NCBI GenBank assembly: GCA_024278855.1
Contig: JAJRSJ010000004.1
Span: 1 to 64,000 of the forward strand
Reading direction: 5' to 3'
Source of the DNA: Alphaproteobacteria bacterium
GTDB lineage: Bacteria > Pseudomonadota > Alphaproteobacteria > Caulobacterales > Maricaulaceae
Length of the DNA stretch: 64,000 nt
Shown: in pieces, positions 37,539 to 49,348 of the stretch
How positions within the stretch are numbered: position 1 is the first letter of the stretch
How the letters are laid out: the number at the start of each line of letters is the position of its first letter
Position numbers and translations under genes: made by a program
Notes under the pieces: generated by a model
Databases searched by the model: none
Seen by the model: the letters and a program-made list of their open reading frames with translations, nothing else
Told to the model about the DNA's origin: nothing

Positions 37539-38987
37539 TTAAAACAGGCTGGCCGCAGCCGCTTCAATGAGTGCGCGCGCCGGAGCCGTAACAAATGGCA
37601 GAAGCAGGATTGGAAACAATAACAAGGCCGAGGCTGAACTGATAAGTGTAAGCGAGCGCGGCGCTTTGACAAATGTATGAGCTTGGTCGTCAAACCAGAT
37701 GGTTTTTATAATGCGCAGATAATAAAACGCACCCACCACAGAAGCCAGTAATGCCACCACCACTAGCCAAGTCAACCCGGCTTCAAAAGCGGGGGTAAGG
37801 GCAAACCATTTGCCGAAAAAGCCCATAAAGAACGGTATGCCGGCCAGAGAGAACATCAAGGCGGTCATGACCAGGCTTAGAGGCAGGTTGGACTTGGACA
37901 AACCGGCCAAATCGGCAATACCCTCTAACGCGCCGTCGCGGGTGCGCATTTGCATAATAGCCGCAAAAACGCCGACCACTGTGACCAGATATATGGACAT
38001 AAAGATCAACATACCGCTGACCCCCGCTATACCGCCTGCCGCTAACGCCACCAGAGCATAGCCCATATTGGCGATAGACGAATAGCCCATCAGACGTTTG
38101 ATATTGGTCTGCATCAAGGCCCCAAACGCGCCGATTATCATGGACATGACCGCCAAAACCACAAGGACTTGCACCCATGACTGGCTAATTTCCCCAAATG
38201 GCCCGGTGATCAAACGGGTGATCAACGCGAGCGCCGCCAGTTTTGGCGCGCCTGCGAAAAACGCGGTGACGGGTGTGGGTGCGCCCTCGTAAACATCGGG
38301 TGTCCACATGTGAAAGGGTGCGGCGGAAATTTTAAACGCTAGCCCGGCGAGCATAAACACCAAGCCGGCAACAATGCCCATATTGACGCTCTCCTGCCCG
38401 CTCAAAACAATGGCGATTTGCGCAAATGACAGCGTGCCGGTAAAGCCGTAAATCAGCGACATGCCGTACAAAAGCATGCCCGACGACAATGCCCCGAGCA
38501 CGAAATATTTAAGCCCGGCTTCGGAGGCCCGTAAGCTGTCGCGGTTAAAGGCGGCCATAACATAGAGCGCCAAGGCTTGCATTTCCAAGCCCACATACAT
38601 GGTCAAAAGATTGCCGCTTGAGACCATAATCCCCATGCCGAGCACGGCAAATATCATGAGTATGGAATATTCATATTGGTCGAGATTTTCCCGTTTGAGC
38701 CAATCGCGCGAAAACCACAAAGTTATGGCAGCGGTCACCCCGATAAGCGCTTTGACATAATGGCTGAAATCATCGGAGATAAAGGCACCATTAAAGGCGG
38801 ACCCCGTGCCGTTAAGTATGAAACCGGAAAAAGCAAAAATTAGCAATACGGCGATACTGGCATAGCGCACAATCGAAGCGCCGTATTTGCTGACAAAAAT
38901 ACCGATTAACAATAGCTCCCCGACGCTTAGGGCTAAAACAAGCTCGCCGGCCAGGAATGATAATTGTCCAAATGAAAATTCTTGCAC
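37539..38987 (-). CDS. nuoN: NADH-quinone oxidoreductase subunit N
   Basis: Membrane antiporter-like subunit of complex I, 482 residues with about 14 helices. The GLEMQALALYVMAAF segment carries the conserved Glu of the first half-channel, and the Lys in FKISAAPFHMWTPDVYEGAPTPV is the family's key central residue. Last nuo gene; birA follows after about a dozen bases. Confidence 0.97.
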   Translation of the reverse strand: MQEFSFGQLSFLAGELVLALSVGELLLIGIFVSKYGASIVRYASIAVLLIFAFSGFILNGTGSAFNGAFISDDFSHYVKALIGVTAAITLWFSRDWLKRENLDQYEYSILMIFAVLGMGIMVSSGNLLTMYVGLEMQALALYVMAAFNRDSLRASEAGLKYFVLGALSSGMLLYGMSLIYGFTGTLSFAQIAIVLSGQESVNMGIVAGLVFMLAGLAFKISAAPFHMWTPDVYEGAPTPVTAFFAGAPKLAALALITRLITGPFGEISQSWVQVLVVLAVMSMIIGAFGALMQTNIKRLMGYSSIANMGYALVALAAGGIAGVSGMLIFMSIYLVTVVGVFAAIMQMRTRDGALEGIADLAGLSKSNLPLSLVMTALMFSLAGIPFFMGFFGKWFALTPAFEAGLTWLVVVALLASVVGAFYYLRIIKTIWFDDQAHTFVKAPRSLTLISSASALLLFPILLLPFVTAPARALIEAAAASLF

Positions 38988-38990
38988 GGC

Positions 38991-40520
38991 CTAACCTCCC
39001 GCCAGTTTGGCATTTATATCTGCCAGTAATGCGTCCACGGAAACGGCTGTAATATCAGTGATGAGCGACGGATATACACCCAGTAAAATCGTCAATATCG
39101 CCAGTGGTGCCATAATGACAATTTCGCGTATACTCATGTCTTTTATACCTTCAAGTTTTTCGTTTTTCACTTCGCCGAACACCACTTCACGGTACAAATG
39201 CAGGGCGTAAACGGCGGACAAAATCATGCCGAACGCCGCCCCAAAGGCAATCCAAGGATTGACCTGATAAGCACCGACCATAGTCAGAATTTCTCCGACA
39301 AACCCGGACGTACCCGGCAGGCCGACATTGGCCATGGTGAACAACATAAACAGCGCTGCATACATGGGCATATATTTGACAATGCCGCCGTAAAAAGCAA
39401 TTTCGCGGGTGTGCATGCGGTCATAAATAATCCCGACCGCAAAGAACAATGCGCCGGAAATAATCCCGTGGGAGATCATCTGGAATAGTGCGCCTTGAAG
39501 CCCCTGCACATTGAGCGCGAAAATCCCCATGGTGACAAAACCCATATGGGCGACCGAGGAATAGGCGATCAGTTTTTTCATATCAGTTTGCCGGTAAGCA
39601 ACCAGGGACGTATAAATAATTCCGATCACACTGAGCCAGAATATCAATGGCGCAAAATATTGTGAAGCGTCGGGGAAGAACGGCAGCGAGAAGCGCAAAA
39701 ACCCATAACCACCTAGTTTCAACAATATACCCGCCAGAATTACCGAGCCTGCCGTAGGCGCTTGCACATGGGCATCGGGGAGCCAAGTATGCACCGGCCA
39801 CATGGGCATTTTTACTGCAAATGAGGCGAAAAACGCTAGCCAGAGCCAAGTCTGTGCGCCCAAAGGAATATCCAGTTTGGCGAGCTCAACAATATTGGTA
39901 GTGGCATTTTCTGCCCCCAACACTTGCCCTGAATAATAATATAGCCACAGCATGGCCGCCAACATCAATACCGAACCTAGCAGGGTATAGATAAGAAATT
40001 TATAGGCCGCATAGACTTTATCCTTGCCGCCCCAAACCCCGATAATGATGAACATGGGCAGGAGCACGCCTTCAAAGAAGATATAAAACAGCACCATATC
40101 CAGCGCACAAAACACGCCGATCATCAAGGTTTCCAGGACTAGAAACGCCACCATATATTCCAGCATGCGCGATTTCACAGATTTGGCACTAGAGATGATA
40201 CACAGGGGCGTCAAAAAAGCCGTCAGCAAGATAAACAGGATTGAAATTCCGTCCACCCCCATACGGTAATTGATGCCGCCGCCGAGCCAGGCAACATTTT
40301 CAACAAATTGAAAATCAGCAGTTGTCGTGTCGAAATTCAACACCAATAGCAAGCTAAGACCAAGCACGGCCAAAGTTGTCACCAAAGCCACACGCGGCGC
40401 ATTTTTGGCGATTTGGGCTTTGCCTTCGGCGGGCGCCAGCCGCGACAGAATCATCAAACACACGGCCGCCAAAAGCGGGATAAATGTGATAATCGTTAGA
40501 ATAGGAACACCTTTAAACAT
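38991..40520 (-). CDS. nuoM: NADH-quinone oxidoreductase subunit M
   Basis: Proton-pumping membrane subunit, 509 residues. Conserved Glu in [21 protein letters not shown], Lys in [23 protein letters not shown] and the [13 protein letters not shown] segment with its His are present. About 14 helices. Starts 3 bases after nuoL and ends 3 bases before nuoN, tightly packed in the operon. Confidence 0.98.
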   Translation of the reverse strand: MFKGVPILTIITFIPLLAAVCLMILSRLAPAEGKAQIAKNAPRVALVTTLAVLGLSLLLVLNFDTTTADFQFVENVAWLGGGINYRMGVDGISILFILLTAFLTPLCIISSAKSVKSRMLEYMVAFLVLETLMIGVFCALDMVLFYIFFEGVLLPMFIIIGVWGGKDKVYAAYKFLIYTLLGSVLMLAAMLWLYYYSGQVLGAENATTNIVELAKLDIPLGAQTWLWLAFFASFAVKMPMWPVHTWLPDAHVQAPTAGSVILAGILLKLGGYGFLRFSLPFFPDASQYFAPLIFWLSVIGIIYTSLVAYRQTDMKKLIAYSSVAHMGFVTMGIFALNVQGLQGALFQMISHGIISGALFFAVGIIYDRMHTREIAFYGGIVKYMPMYAALFMLFTMANVGLPGTSGFVGEILTMVGAYQVNPWIAFGAAFGMILSAVYALHLYREVVFGEVKNEKLEGIKDMSIREIVIMAPLAILTILLGVYPSLITDITAVSVDALLADINAKLAGG

Positions 40521-40523
40521 GTC

Positions 40524-42479
40524 TTACCCCGCCGCTTTCATGGACACATAGGCAATAATGCCCGCCAGTCCGAGTAACATGACAAAGGCATAATGGAATA
40601 AATACCCGCTTTGCAGTTTGGACAGTTTCTTACCCCCGGCCAGAGCCGCAGCCGCAAAACCGTCAGGACCGAACCTGTCTATGATCTTAATGTCGCCGAT
40701 CTTCCAGAACAGATCACCAAGCTTGCGCGCACCGCGAATGATCGTCGCTTCGTACAGCTCGTCAATATACCATTTGTTGAGCAGGAATTTGTAGAAAATC
40801 CCGCCGCCGCCATTGGCCCCCGCCGCGATGCGTTTCTCGGTACCGTTCGCCCGGATATACATAGACCAGGCCAAAACGAACCCGGCGAATGTCACCGCAA
40901 CAGGCGCCCACAAAACCCATAACGGGAATTTGTGTTTGCCGTGGCCTTCCGGTAGAGCCTGCCCCCAAAACCCTGTGTCCTTATAAAGCATAAACTGGTC
41001 GTAAAATATTACGCCGGCAAGCACAGAACCAACCGCCAGAATGACCAAAGGGATGGTCATATTGAACGGGCTTTCGTGCGTATGTTTCAAAACTTCCTTA
41101 TCGCCTCTAAATTTTCCGTGGAATGTCATGAAAATCAGCCGCCAGGAATAAAACGACGTCATGGCCGCCGCCGCCAGTCCGGCCCAAAACGCAAATACCG
41201 CAGGCGCATTATGCCCGGCAGCGCCGGCGGCATAGGCCGCCTCAATGATCGCATCTTTTGAGTAGAACCCGGCAAAACCGCCAAGCCCCGGAATACCGAC
41301 CCCCGTAAGCGCCAATGTCCCGATAATCATCAAAATATAAGTAACCGGGACAAGTTGATAGATACCGCCCATTTTGCGCATGTCTTGTTCGTGGTGCAAG
41401 GCGACGATTACCGAACCGGCGCACAAGAACAACAGGGCTTTGAAAAACGCATGGGGGAACAAATGGAACATGGCCGCGTCATAAGCCCCGATCCCGGCGG
41501 CGAAAAACATATAACCCAATTGGGAACAGGTCGAAAACGCGATGACCCGCTTAATGTCGTTTTGCACCAAACCAATGGTCGCGGCGAACAAAGCCGTAAA
41601 CGCACCAATGATGGTGACAATACCCGAAACAAACGGCGCGGCCTCATATATAGGCGCGGCGCGGCAGACCAAAAACACACCCGCCGTGACCATAGTCGCG
41701 GCGTGGATGAGGGCCGAGACGGGCGTTGGGCCTTCCATGGCGTCCGGCAACCAGACATGCAAAATAAATTGCGCCGATTTGCCCATGGCGCCGATGAAGA
41801 GAAGCCCGGCGATGAGTTCTATAGCGCCCAATTGCATGCCGAGAAACGGCACCACCAAGTCTTTCTTGTCGGCGATCTGCGAGAACACCTCGTCGAAGTG
41901 GACCGAACCAAATATCAAATATATGGCCATAATACCAAGTGCTAGCCCGACATCCCCGACCCGGTTGGTGACAAAAGCCTTGATAGCGGCGGCATTTGCC
42001 GAGGGTTTTTTATACCAAAACCCGATCAACAAGTATGACGCAACCCCGACGCCTTCCCAACCAAAGAACAGTTGGATGACGTTGTTTGACGTGACCAATA
42101 CCAACATGGCAAAGGTGAAATAGGATAAATATGAGAAGAACCGCGCCTTGCCCGGATCGTCCTTCATATAACCCCAGGAATAAACGTGTACGAGCGCCGA
42201 AACCGTGGTGATCACCACGAGCATGATCGCCGTTAATGTGTCGATTTTAAGCGCCCAATTGGCCTTGAAATCTCCAACATCCATCCAACGGAACAGATTG
42301 ATTTCCTGGGTCTCGCCGCCGTAGCCGACCTGGACAAAGGCGAACCATGACAAAACGGCAGACAGTAACAGCAACCCGGTCGTGACAAATTGCGCCGTCA
42401 TATCGCCAATACGCCGCCCTAAAAGTCCGGCGATGAGCGCACCGACGAGCGGGGCGAACAGTATAATTTTATAGAGCAT
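40524..42479 (-). CDS. nuoL: NADH-quinone oxidoreductase subunit L
   Basis: Largest antiporter-like subunit, 651 residues. Contains FFGWEGVGVASYLLIGFWYKKPSA, MGKSAQFILHVWLPDAMEGPTPVSALIHAATMVTAG and the HALFHLFPHAFFKALLFL-type segment (here MFHLFPHAFFKALLF). The C-terminus includes the long lateral helix that lies along the membrane arm and a final anchor helix. Full length, no internal stop. Confidence 0.98.
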   Translation of the reverse strand: MLYKIILFAPLVGALIAGLLGRRIGDMTAQFVTTGLLLLSAVLSWFAFVQVGYGGETQEINLFRWMDVGDFKANWALKIDTLTAIMLVVITTVSALVHVYSWGYMKDDPGKARFFSYLSYFTFAMLVLVTSNNVIQLFFGWEGVGVASYLLIGFWYKKPSANAAAIKAFVTNRVGDVGLALGIMAIYLIFGSVHFDEVFSQIADKKDLVVPFLGMQLGAIELIAGLLFIGAMGKSAQFILHVWLPDAMEGPTPVSALIHAATMVTAGVFLVCRAAPIYEAAPFVSGIVTIIGAFTALFAATIGLVQNDIKRVIAFSTCSQLGYMFFAAGIGAYDAAMFHLFPHAFFKALLFLCAGSVIVALHHEQDMRKMGGIYQLVPVTYILMIIGTLALTGVGIPGLGGFAGFYSKDAIIEAAYAAGAAGHNAPAVFAFWAGLAAAAMTSFYSWRLIFMTFHGKFRGDKEVLKHTHESPFNMTIPLVILAVGSVLAGVIFYDQFMLYKDTGFWGQALPEGHGKHKFPLWVLWAPVAVTFAGFVLAWSMYIRANGTEKRIAAGANGGGGIFYKFLLNKWYIDELYEATIIRGARKLGDLFWKIGDIKIIDRFGPDGFAAAALAGGKKLSKLQSGYLFHYAFVMLLGLAGIIAYVSMKAAG

Positions 42480-42488
42480 TATATTCCC

Positions 42489-42809
42489 CTACCCCTTCAT
42501 CATATTGATATCTTCAACCGCGATATTGCCGCGATTACGGAAATACACCACCAAAATAGCTAGCCCGATGGCGGCTTCGGCGGCGGCAACAGTGAGGATA
42601 AACATGGCAAAAACCTGCCCGGCAATATCGCCCATATGCGCCGAAAACGCGACAAAATTGATATTAACTGCCAACAAGATAAGCTCGATGCTCATCAAAA
42701 TAATAATAACATTCTTGCGGTTGATGAAAATCCCGAACACACCAATGGTGAACAACATGGCCGCAACCACCAAATAGTGCGCCAAACCGATTTCAAGACC
42801 AATACTCAT
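42489..42809 (-). CDS. nuoK: NADH-quinone oxidoreductase subunit K
   Basis: Small membrane subunit of 106 residues with three helices. The conserved Glu residues for proton transfer lie in [19 protein letters not shown] and in [16 protein letters not shown]. Overlaps nuoJ by 4 bases (ATGA). Confidence 0.97.
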   Translation of the reverse strand: MSIGLEIGLAHYLVVAAMLFTIGVFGIFINRKNVIIILMSIELILLAVNINFVAFSAHMGDIAGQVFAMFILTVAAAEAAIGLAILVVYFRNRGNIAVEDINMMKG

Positions 42810-43420
42810 GATCCGATCCCCTCTCCGGGCTTAATATCCACAAGTTCGACCCCGCCTTCTCTAGTGCGGGCGATTTGCTCGGAAATATTCTGGGTCTTGA
42901 CGCCGTCCCGTTTGCGCAAGGTCAGGACGATTGCCCCGACCATAGCCAGGAGCAGTATTAACCCGACCGCTTCAAAGAAAAATGCGTATTCGGTGTAGAG
43001 CACATTACCGATAGCCTCGATATTGGACGTGCCGTCCTCGGCAAATTTCACACCCGCGCCCGGGTTAACCAGAGACGCCGCACCGACCAAAATCATCTCG
43101 GCCAAGAGTATGCAAGCCACAACCCCGCCAATGGGCAGATATTGCAAAAACCCTTGCTTCATTTCGACAAAATCCACGTCCAACATCATAACCACAAACA
43201 TGAACAAAACCGCCACGGCCCCGACATAAACCATGATCAAAAGCAGCGCCAAAAACTCCGCGCCCATCAACACAAACAGCCCGGCACTGGCTAAAAACGT
43301 CCCGATTAAAAACACAACCGAATGCACAGGATTACGCGACGCAATCACCATAAAGGCCATGCCCACGGCCGTGGCAGCGAGAATATAAAAGGCTATGGCT
43401 GGTAACATTTCTACAAACAT
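42806..43420 (-). CDS. nuoJ: NADH-quinone oxidoreductase subunit J
   Basis: Membrane subunit, 204 residues with five helices; the conserved helix with a pi-bulge contains [24 protein letters not shown]. The C-terminal cytoplasmic tail ([15 protein letters not shown]) is as in alphaproteobacterial NuoJ. Overlaps nuoK at its 3' end. Confidence 0.97.
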   Translation of the reverse strand: MFVEMLPAIAFYILAATAVGMAFMVIASRNPVHSVVFLIGTFLASAGLFVLMGAEFLALLLIMVYVGAVAVLFMFVVMMLDVDFVEMKQGFLQYLPIGGVVACILLAEMILVGAASLVNPGAGVKFAEDGTSNIEAIGNVLYTEYAFFFEAVGLILLLAMVGAIVLTLRKRDGVKTQNISEQIARTREGGVELVDIKPGEGIGS

Positions 43421-43432
43421 ATTCTTATCCCC

Positions 43433-43921
43433 CTATCTAAAGGGTGCGTCCCTCTTCCAATTCATGGCAATTGCACTTTCCCAACGATCACCATTAGCAA
43501 GCAATCTGTCTTTGTCGTAAAATAGTTCTTCGCGGCTTTCGGTGGCATATTCAAAATTCGGCCCCTCAACAATAGCGTCCACCGGACAGGCTTCTTGGCA
43601 CAGACCGCAATAAATACATTTGGTCATGTCAATATCATAGCGCGTGGTGCGGCGCGAACCGTCTTCACGAGGCTCGGCTTCAATGATGATGGCCTGGGCC
43701 GGGCAAATGGCTTCGCATAGCTTACAAGCAATGCAGCGCTCTTCGCCGCCCGGATAACGGCGCAGCGCATGTTCGCCGCGAAAACGAGGCGACAGCGGGC
43801 CTTTCTCAAACGGATAGTTGATCGTCGGTTTCTTGGCGAAAAAATATTTCATCGCGAGCATAAACGCCTTGATAAACTCAAGAAACAGCGCGGCTTTGAT
43901 AAATTGTTTAATCCGGGTCAT
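43433..43921 (-). CDS. nuoI: NADH-quinone oxidoreductase subunit I
   Basis: Peripheral-arm subunit with two [4Fe-4S] clusters (N6a, N6b), 162 residues. The two motifs [15 protein letters not shown] and [15 protein letters not shown] are complete. An N-terminal amphipathic helix attaches it to the membrane part. It begins at the base after the nuoH stop. Confidence 0.98.
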   Translation of the reverse strand: MTRIKQFIKAALFLEFIKAFMLAMKYFFAKKPTINYPFEKGPLSPRFRGEHALRRYPGGEERCIACKLCEAICPAQAIIIEAEPREDGSRRTTRYDIDMTKCIYCGLCQEACPVDAIVEGPNFEYATESREELFYDKDRLLANGDRWESAIAMNWKRDAPFR

Positions 43922-45007
43922 CTAGCCACCCCCCGCTAAACCAACTGCTGTGCGGCCAAACATCATTACATAGGTCGAGACAATAACAATTGCCACCAAA
44001 GAGCTTGGCAAGAACACTTTCCACCCTAGCCGCATCAACTGGTCATAGCGGTAGCGCGGCACAATGGCCTTAACCATGGCAAACAAGAAGAACATGAACA
44101 CCACCTTGCCCGCGAACCAGAAAAACGGCGGAATTTGCGGCATGAATGAAAGCTTGACATCAAGTGGCGCGTGCCAACCACCCAGGAACATCACCGTTAG
44201 CATGGCACACATCAGCACGATATTGAGATACTCACCTATCATAAACAACAAATAGGCGGTGGAAGAATACTCGACTTGATAACCAGCCACCAGTTCGCTT
44301 TCGGCTTCGGGAAGATCAAACGGCGGCCTATTGGTCTCGGCAAGGGCCGAGATACAAAACAGCACAAACATATAAAACATCACAGGAAACAAGATCAGCG
44401 ATTTCGGATCGCCAAAATCGAGCATCAAAGCGTGCCAGTTCCAAAACCCGCCCGCTTGCGCATTGACAATTTCGGTCAAATTCAGCGAGCCAACCAACAA
44501 TAGCACTGTAATCAGGATAAACCCGATAGAGACCTCATAGGAGATCATTTGCGCCGTTGAGCGTAGTGCGCCCAAAAACGGGTATTTCGAGTTTGACGCC
44601 CAACCGCCAATAATAATGCCGTAAACACCCAGCGACGAAATCGCCAAAATATACAAAACCCCAAGATTAAGGTTGGATATAACCCACCCCGGCGCGGCGG
44701 GTACAACTGCCCAGACACCAAAAGCCGTCACCAAAGTGATGATCGGCGCCAAAATAAACAGGACCTTGTCCGATCCTGCCGGGATAATCAGCTCTTTAAA
44801 CACGAATTTGAGAAAATCAGCAAAGGATTGCAACAGCCCGAACGGCCCAACTACATTAGGGCCACGGCGCAATTGTACGGCGGCCCAAACCTTACGGTCC
44901 ATGAGCAGCAAAAACGCCAACCCGACCAAAAGCACGATCACAAACAATAAAATTTGCACTAACTTCCACAATAGCCACGGCCACTCCATGCCAAATAATT
45001 CTATCAT
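43922..45007 (-). CDS. nuoH: NADH-quinone oxidoreductase subunit H
   Basis: Membrane subunit at the quinone-binding junction, 361 residues with about eight helices. [26 protein letters not shown] and the loop [26 protein letters not shown] are strictly characteristic of the quinone-cavity subunit. The start overlaps nuoG by 4 bases. Confidence 0.98.
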   Translation of the reverse strand: MIELFGMEWPWLLWKLVQILLFVIVLLVGLAFLLLMDRKVWAAVQLRRGPNVVGPFGLLQSFADFLKFVFKELIIPAGSDKVLFILAPIITLVTAFGVWAVVPAAPGWVISNLNLGVLYILAISSLGVYGIIIGGWASNSKYPFLGALRSTAQMISYEVSIGFILITVLLLVGSLNLTEIVNAQAGGFWNWHALMLDFGDPKSLILFPVMFYMFVLFCISALAETNRPPFDLPEAESELVAGYQVEYSSTAYLLFMIGEYLNIVLMCAMLTVMFLGGWHAPLDVKLSFMPQIPPFFWFAGKVVFMFFLFAMVKAIVPRYRYDQLMRLGWKVFLPSSLVAIVIVSTYVMMFGRTAVGLAGGG

Positions 45008-47136
45008 GTGCGCACCTCGCTTAAACTTGCGTTACCACCGCATTCTTGCGAACATTGAGCCATAACCCGACTGGCCCGGGCCACCGGATTGGTAAAGTAA
45101 AAATCGCCGACGCCAGATTTAAGCGGTGCTTTGAGCGGTTTGCCCGCTGCGCCCAATTTTGCAGGCGCAAAATCTGCCGCACCCTCTGCGCCCATATTAG
45201 CTCCAGGCGCATAGTTAAGCCCGGCGAATGTCGGATGATCCGCGAACAATTTTTTGCGCAAAGCTTCGATATCGTCGTAAGGCAATGTCCGCTTGCACAA
45301 TTCCGATAAAGCCCGAATGATTTTCCAATCGGTCTTGGCGTCGCCCTTTGGCGGCACGGCAGCAAATCCCATTTGCACCCGCCCCTCGGTATTGACCCAA
45401 AGCGCGTCTTTTTCCGTATAGGCCGCACCCGGCAAAATTACATCGGCGCGGTGGGCGCCTCTATCGCCGTGACTACCTTGGTAAATCACAAAGGCTTCGC
45501 CGAATAAATCTTCCGCGATTTCGTCGGCGCCAAGATTGTAAATCGTTTTAACGGAACCGTCTTTGGCACCGGCCAAAATCCCGGCTAAATCGCGCCCGCC
45601 CTTGCCCGGCACAAAACCCATATCAAGTCCGGCCACACGGGCGGCGGCAGTGTGCAAGACGTTCCAGCCATTCCATCCCTCGCGAACCATGCCAAATTTA
45701 TCGGCGACTTTACCGCACAAGCGCAGGATTTTCGCACCGTCTTTGCGCGCCAAAGCGCCTTGGCCGATTAAAATCATCGGGTTTTTCGCGGACTTTAATT
45801 TGCGCGCAAAACCTTTTGTGGACTTAAGTAAAGTCTCAAGTTCTGCCGCCGTTTCGCCGAGATGGCCATAGTCATAGGTCAAATCATAAGGCACGCCAAC
45901 CATGCCAATTTCCAAATCCTTATGTATCCAGGTCTTGCGGATACGGGCATTTACCAATGGGGCCTCGTGGCGCACATTCGAACCAACAATGAGCAAAGCG
46001 TCCGCCTGCTCTATCCCGGCAATGGTGGTGTTCATTAAATATTCCTGGCGCCCCCCCCCAACAACAGTTTCTCCGAGCGGCGCACCGTCTTGACGACAAT
46101 CAATGCTCTTGACCCCAAGCCCGTCCATCAAATCATTGAGGGCTTTCATGCTCTCCGTACAGGCCAAATCGCCGGCAATCGCGGCAATGCTTTCGGGATC
46201 ACCGCCCAGTTTTCCGGCAACGACCGCCAAAGCTTCGTCCCATGAAACGGGCACCAATTGACCGTTTTTGCGCACATAAGGCCGATCAAGGCGTTGGCGA
46301 CCCAGACCATCCCAAACGAAACGGGTCTTGTCGGAAATCCATTCCTCGTTGATGTCGTCGTTAATCACCGGAACAATACGCAACACCCGCCCGCCCCGGC
46401 TGTCAATGCGGATATTGCTGCCAACCGCGTCCATGACGTCAATGCTCTCGGTGGGCTCCAACTCCCAGGGCCGGGCATTAAACGCATAGGGCTTGGAGGT
46501 CAGCGCCCCGACCGGACACAGATCAATGATATTGCCGGACATTTCCGACGTCAGGGATTTCTCCAGATAAGTCGTAATCTCCGCGTCTTCGCCGCGCGAT
46601 GCCAGACCGATTTCCGACACGCCCGCCACTTCAGTGATAAAGCGCACACAGCGCGTACACTGAATACAGCGGGTCATCACGGTGGCCACCAACGGCCCCA
46701 TATATTTGTCGTCTACGGCCCGCTTGTTCATATCAAACCGCGACCCTACCCGGCCATAACCCATGGCCTGATCTTGGAGATCACACTCCCCGCCTTGATC
46801 GCATATGGGGCAATCTAGCGGGTGATTTATAAGCAAAAACTCCATCACACCCTCGCGGGCTTTCTTGACGGTCGGCGAATTGGTCAAAATATTGGCACAC
46901 GACCCATCGCGGTTCGGACGCAAATCCTTAATCTGCAAAGCACAAGACGCCTGCGGCTTGGGCGCACCAACCCACTCAACCAAACACATGCGGCAATTGC
47001 CCGCCACCGACAAACGCTCATGATAGCAAAAACGCGGGATCTCCGCCCCGGCCTGCTCACAAGCCTGCATCAGAGTATAATCCCCCGGCACCTCAAGCTC
47101 GGCTCCGTCTATGTTTACTTTGCGTAGATCAGTCAT
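45004..47136 (-). CDS. nuoG: NADH-quinone oxidoreductase subunit G
   Basis: Largest hydrophilic subunit, about 710 residues. An N-terminal [2Fe-2S] domain ([26 protein letters not shown]), then a His/Cys cluster segment ([18 protein letters not shown]) and [10 protein letters not shown], followed by a molybdopterin-oxidoreductase-like domain without cofactor role. The ATG at 47136 gives the usual [11 protein letters not shown] start. About 700 residues is normal for alphaproteobacteria. Confidence 0.97.
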   Translation of the reverse strand: MTDLRKVNIDGAELEVPGDYTLMQACEQAGAEIPRFCYHERLSVAGNCRMCLVEWVGAPKPQASCALQIKDLRPNRDGSCANILTNSPTVKKAREGVMEFLLINHPLDCPICDQGGECDLQDQAMGYGRVGSRFDMNKRAVDDKYMGPLVATVMTRCIQCTRCVRFITEVAGVSEIGLASRGEDAEITTYLEKSLTSEMSGNIIDLCPVGALTSKPYAFNARPWELEPTESIDVMDAVGSNIRIDSRGGRVLRIVPVINDDINEEWISDKTRFVWDGLGRQRLDRPYVRKNGQLVPVSWDEALAVVAGKLGGDPESIAAIAGDLACTESMKALNDLMDGLGVKSIDCRQDGAPLGETVVGGGRQEYLMNTTIAGIEQADALLIVGSNVRHEAPLVNARIRKTWIHKDLEIGMVGVPYDLTYDYGHLGETAAELETLLKSTKGFARKLKSAKNPMILIGQGALARKDGAKILRLCGKVADKFGMVREGWNGWNVLHTAAARVAGLDMGFVPGKGGRDLAGILAGAKDGSVKTIYNLGADEIAEDLFGEAFVIYQGSHGDRGAHRADVILPGAAYTEKDALWVNTEGRVQMGFAAVPPKGDAKTDWKIIRALSELCKRTLPYDDIEALRKKLFADHPTFAGLNYAPGANMGAEGAADFAPAKLGAAGKPLKAPLKSGVGDFYFTNPVARASRVMAQCSQECGGNASLSEVRT

Positions 47137-47140
47137 ACCC

Positions 47141-48454
47141 CTACTCCGCCGCCACTTGGGAAACAAATACCGGCTTATTCGCCCGGTAATTATTTATCCG
47201 TTCTTCTATCTCGGGCCTAAAGTGCCGGATCAAACCCTGTATTGGCCAGGCCGCCGCATCGCCTAGGGCGCAGATTGTGTGGCCTTCGATTTGCTTTGAT
47301 ACATCCAGCAGCATATCGATTTCGCGCATCTCCGCCTCGCCCGTGACCATGCGTTCCATGACCCGCCACATCCAGCCCGTACCTTCGCGGCACGGTGTAC
47401 ACTGGCCGCAGCTTTCGTGCTTGTAGAAATATGACAGCCGCGCAATGGCCGCCACCACGTCGGTGGATTTATCCATGACGATCATGCCCGCCGTGCCCAT
47501 ACCGGATTTAACCGCCGACAGCGCATCAAAATCCATCAACACATCGTCGCAAATTTCGCGTGGCAACAGCGGCACGGACGAGCCGCCCGGAATGACACAT
47601 TTAAGATTATCCCAACCACCACGAACACCGCCCGCATACTCTTCAATCAGCGTTGTCATGGGGATGGACAAAGCTTCTTCCACATTACACGGTGCGTTTA
47701 CATGACCGGAGATACAGAAAACTTTGGTGCCTGCATTATTATCGCGGCCAAAGGATTTAAACCAGGCCGCGCCCCGGCGCAAAATCGTCGGGCCAACGGC
47801 AATGCTCTCCACATTATTCACGGTCGTCGGGCAACCATATAGCCCGGCATTGGCCGGAAACGGCGGCTTCAAGCGCGGCTGGCCCTTTTTGCCCTCCAAG
47901 CTCTCTAACAAAGCGGTTTCCTCGCCGCAAATATAAGCGCCCGCACCGTGGTGCATATAAATATCAAAATCAAAGCCCGAACCACAAGCATTTTTACCCA
48001 CAAGGCCCGCTGCATAGGCTTCGTCAATGGCCGCCTGTAATCTATTGCGCTCCTGAACATATTCACCGCGCAGATAAACATAACAAGCATTGGCTTGCAT
48101 GGCGAAACTGGCGACCAACGCACCTTCGATCAATAAATGCGGGTCATGGCGCAACATTTCGCGGTCTTTACAGGTGCCCGGTTCGCTCTCGTCGGCATTA
48201 ACCACCAGATAATGGGGGCGGTTTGTCACCTCTTTGGGCATGAACGACCATTTAAGCCCGGTCGGGAACCCGGCCCCGCCGCGCCCGCGCAAACCGGACG
48301 CCTTCATATTATCAATAATCCAGTCGCGACCTTGCTGCAAAATCTCATTAGTCCCAAGCCAGGCCCCACGCTTACGCGCAGCCTCCAGTCGCCAATCCTG
48401 AAGTCCGTACAAATTAGTAAAAATCCGGTCTTTATCACGCAGAAGCTCAACCAT
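47141..48454 (-). CDS. nuoF: NADH-quinone oxidoreductase subunit F
   Basis: NADH- and FMN-binding subunit, 437 residues. [19 protein letters not shown] (nucleotide binding), [16 protein letters not shown] (FMN/NADH) and the [4Fe-4S] motif [12 protein letters not shown] are all present. The ATG at 48454 starts [17 protein letters not shown], as is usual; the upstream frame lies in repeat sequence. The gap to nuoE, about 220 bases, contains a 36-bp inverted repeat. Confidence 0.98.
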   Translation of the reverse strand: MVELLRDKDRIFTNLYGLQDWRLEAARKRGAWLGTNEILQQGRDWIIDNMKASGLRGRGGAGFPTGLKWSFMPKEVTNRPHYLVVNADESEPGTCKDREMLRHDPHLLIEGALVASFAMQANACYVYLRGEYVQERNRLQAAIDEAYAAGLVGKNACGSGFDFDIYMHHGAGAYICGEETALLESLEGKKGQPRLKPPFPANAGLYGCPTTVNNVESIAVGPTILRRGAAWFKSFGRDNNAGTKVFCISGHVNAPCNVEEALSIPMTTLIEEYAGGVRGGWDNLKCVIPGGSSVPLLPREICDDVLMDFDALSAVKSGMGTAGMIVMDKSTDVVAAIARLSYFYKHESCGQCTPCREGTGWMWRVMERMVTGEAEMREIDMLLDVSKQIEGHTICALGDAAAWPIQGLIRHFRPEIEERINNYRANKPVFVSQVAAE

Positions 48455-48479
48455 GTGCGCCCCCCCGCAAACATCCAAG

Positions 48480-48645
48480 CCCCTCACCTTGTTCCTCTCC
48501 CCATGGGAGAGGAGATGTTGAGGTGCGCGCCTTTTTTGTTTTAAGAATTCGGTATATTTCTAACGTATTTTCCCGTATAAATGAGAATATTATGATACTT
48601 CCGGCACCGTCTCCTCTCCCATGGGGAGAGGAACAAGGTGAGGGG
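48480..48645. repeat. 36-bp perfect inverted repeat between nuoE and nuoF
   Basis: Bases 48480-48515 are the perfect reverse complement of 48610-48645; the 94 bases between are AT-rich and hold no gene. Each arm is itself nearly palindromic (CTCTCCCCATGGGAGAG). In the nuo mRNA the arms could form a very stable stem, either between arms or within each. It resembles widespread extragenic palindromes beginning CCCTCACC. It breaks an otherwise close-packed operon and might affect the ratio of nuoF-N to nuoA-E. Confidence 0.9.
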
Positions 48646-48673
48646 ATGAGATGTCCTAGATTTACGCCAATCA

Positions 48674-49348
48674 TCACTTCGCCCCCGCTTTGGTTTTACT
48701 GGTATTCGGCAATTTCTTTTTCTTGACTTTATTATAGAAGCCTTTGGTGTTGAGCGTGGTTGCGCCTGTTTCTGGCTCTGAGGTATGGCGCGCATTTTGC
48801 GGCCCCGGCTTGACTTTGCGCCCTGCCGCCAAATCGTCTAGCAATACCTCTAAATTTTCTGTGGTCAGGTCTTCGTAATAGCCGTCGCCGTCCGCATTGC
48901 TGATTTGTATCATAGGGGCATTGGCACAAGCACCAAGGCACTCGACCTCAATCCAGCTAAATTTACCGTCGGCACTGACCGACCCTTTCGGCCCGATTTT
49001 GCTCTCGCATACCTTTTTGAGATCCCCCGCCCCGCGTAGCCAGCACGGTGTTGTGCCGCAAAGCTGCACATGGTGTTCGCCCACGGGCGCGAGATTGAAC
49101 ATAGTATAAAATGTCGCCACCTCGTAAACCCGGATATAGGGCATGTCCAAATGCGCGGCGATAGCTTCAAGGGCAGGCGCAGGCAACCAGCCACCCGCCT
49201 GTTTTTGCACAATCCAAAGCCCCGGTATCAGCGCAGACGCCTGCCGCCCTTTAGGATATTTTTTGATCCAGACGGCAATTTCCTTTTTAGACGCCGCCGA
49301 CAGCACAAAGCTGTCTGGTTGGTCTTTAGCAAGTCTTCTGGCACTCAT
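48674..49348 (-). CDS. nuoE: NADH-quinone oxidoreductase subunit E
   Basis: [2Fe-2S] subunit (cluster N1a) of 224 residues, partner of NuoF. Thioredoxin-like C-terminal domain with Cys in [10 protein letters not shown] and [14 protein letters not shown]. An Ala/Lys/Thr-rich C-terminal tail (about 175-224) is longer than in enterobacteria but usual in alphaproteobacteria. ATG overlaps the nuoD stop. Confidence 0.96.
   Translation of the reverse strand: MSARRLAKDQPDSFVLSAASKKEIAVWIKKYPKGRQASALIPGLWIVQKQAGGWLPAPALEAIAAHLDMPYIRVYEVATFYTMFNLAPVGEHHVQLCGTTPCWLRGAGDLKKVCESKIGPKGSVSADGKFSWIEVECLGACANAPMIQISNADGDGYYEDLTTENLEVLLDDLAAGRKVKPGPQNARHTSEPETGATTLNTKGFYNKVKKKKLPNTSKTKAGAK

Noticed and set aside
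41355-42123. Long frames opposite nuoL
   Set aside because: Antisense to a conserved complex I gene; the translations show no family features.
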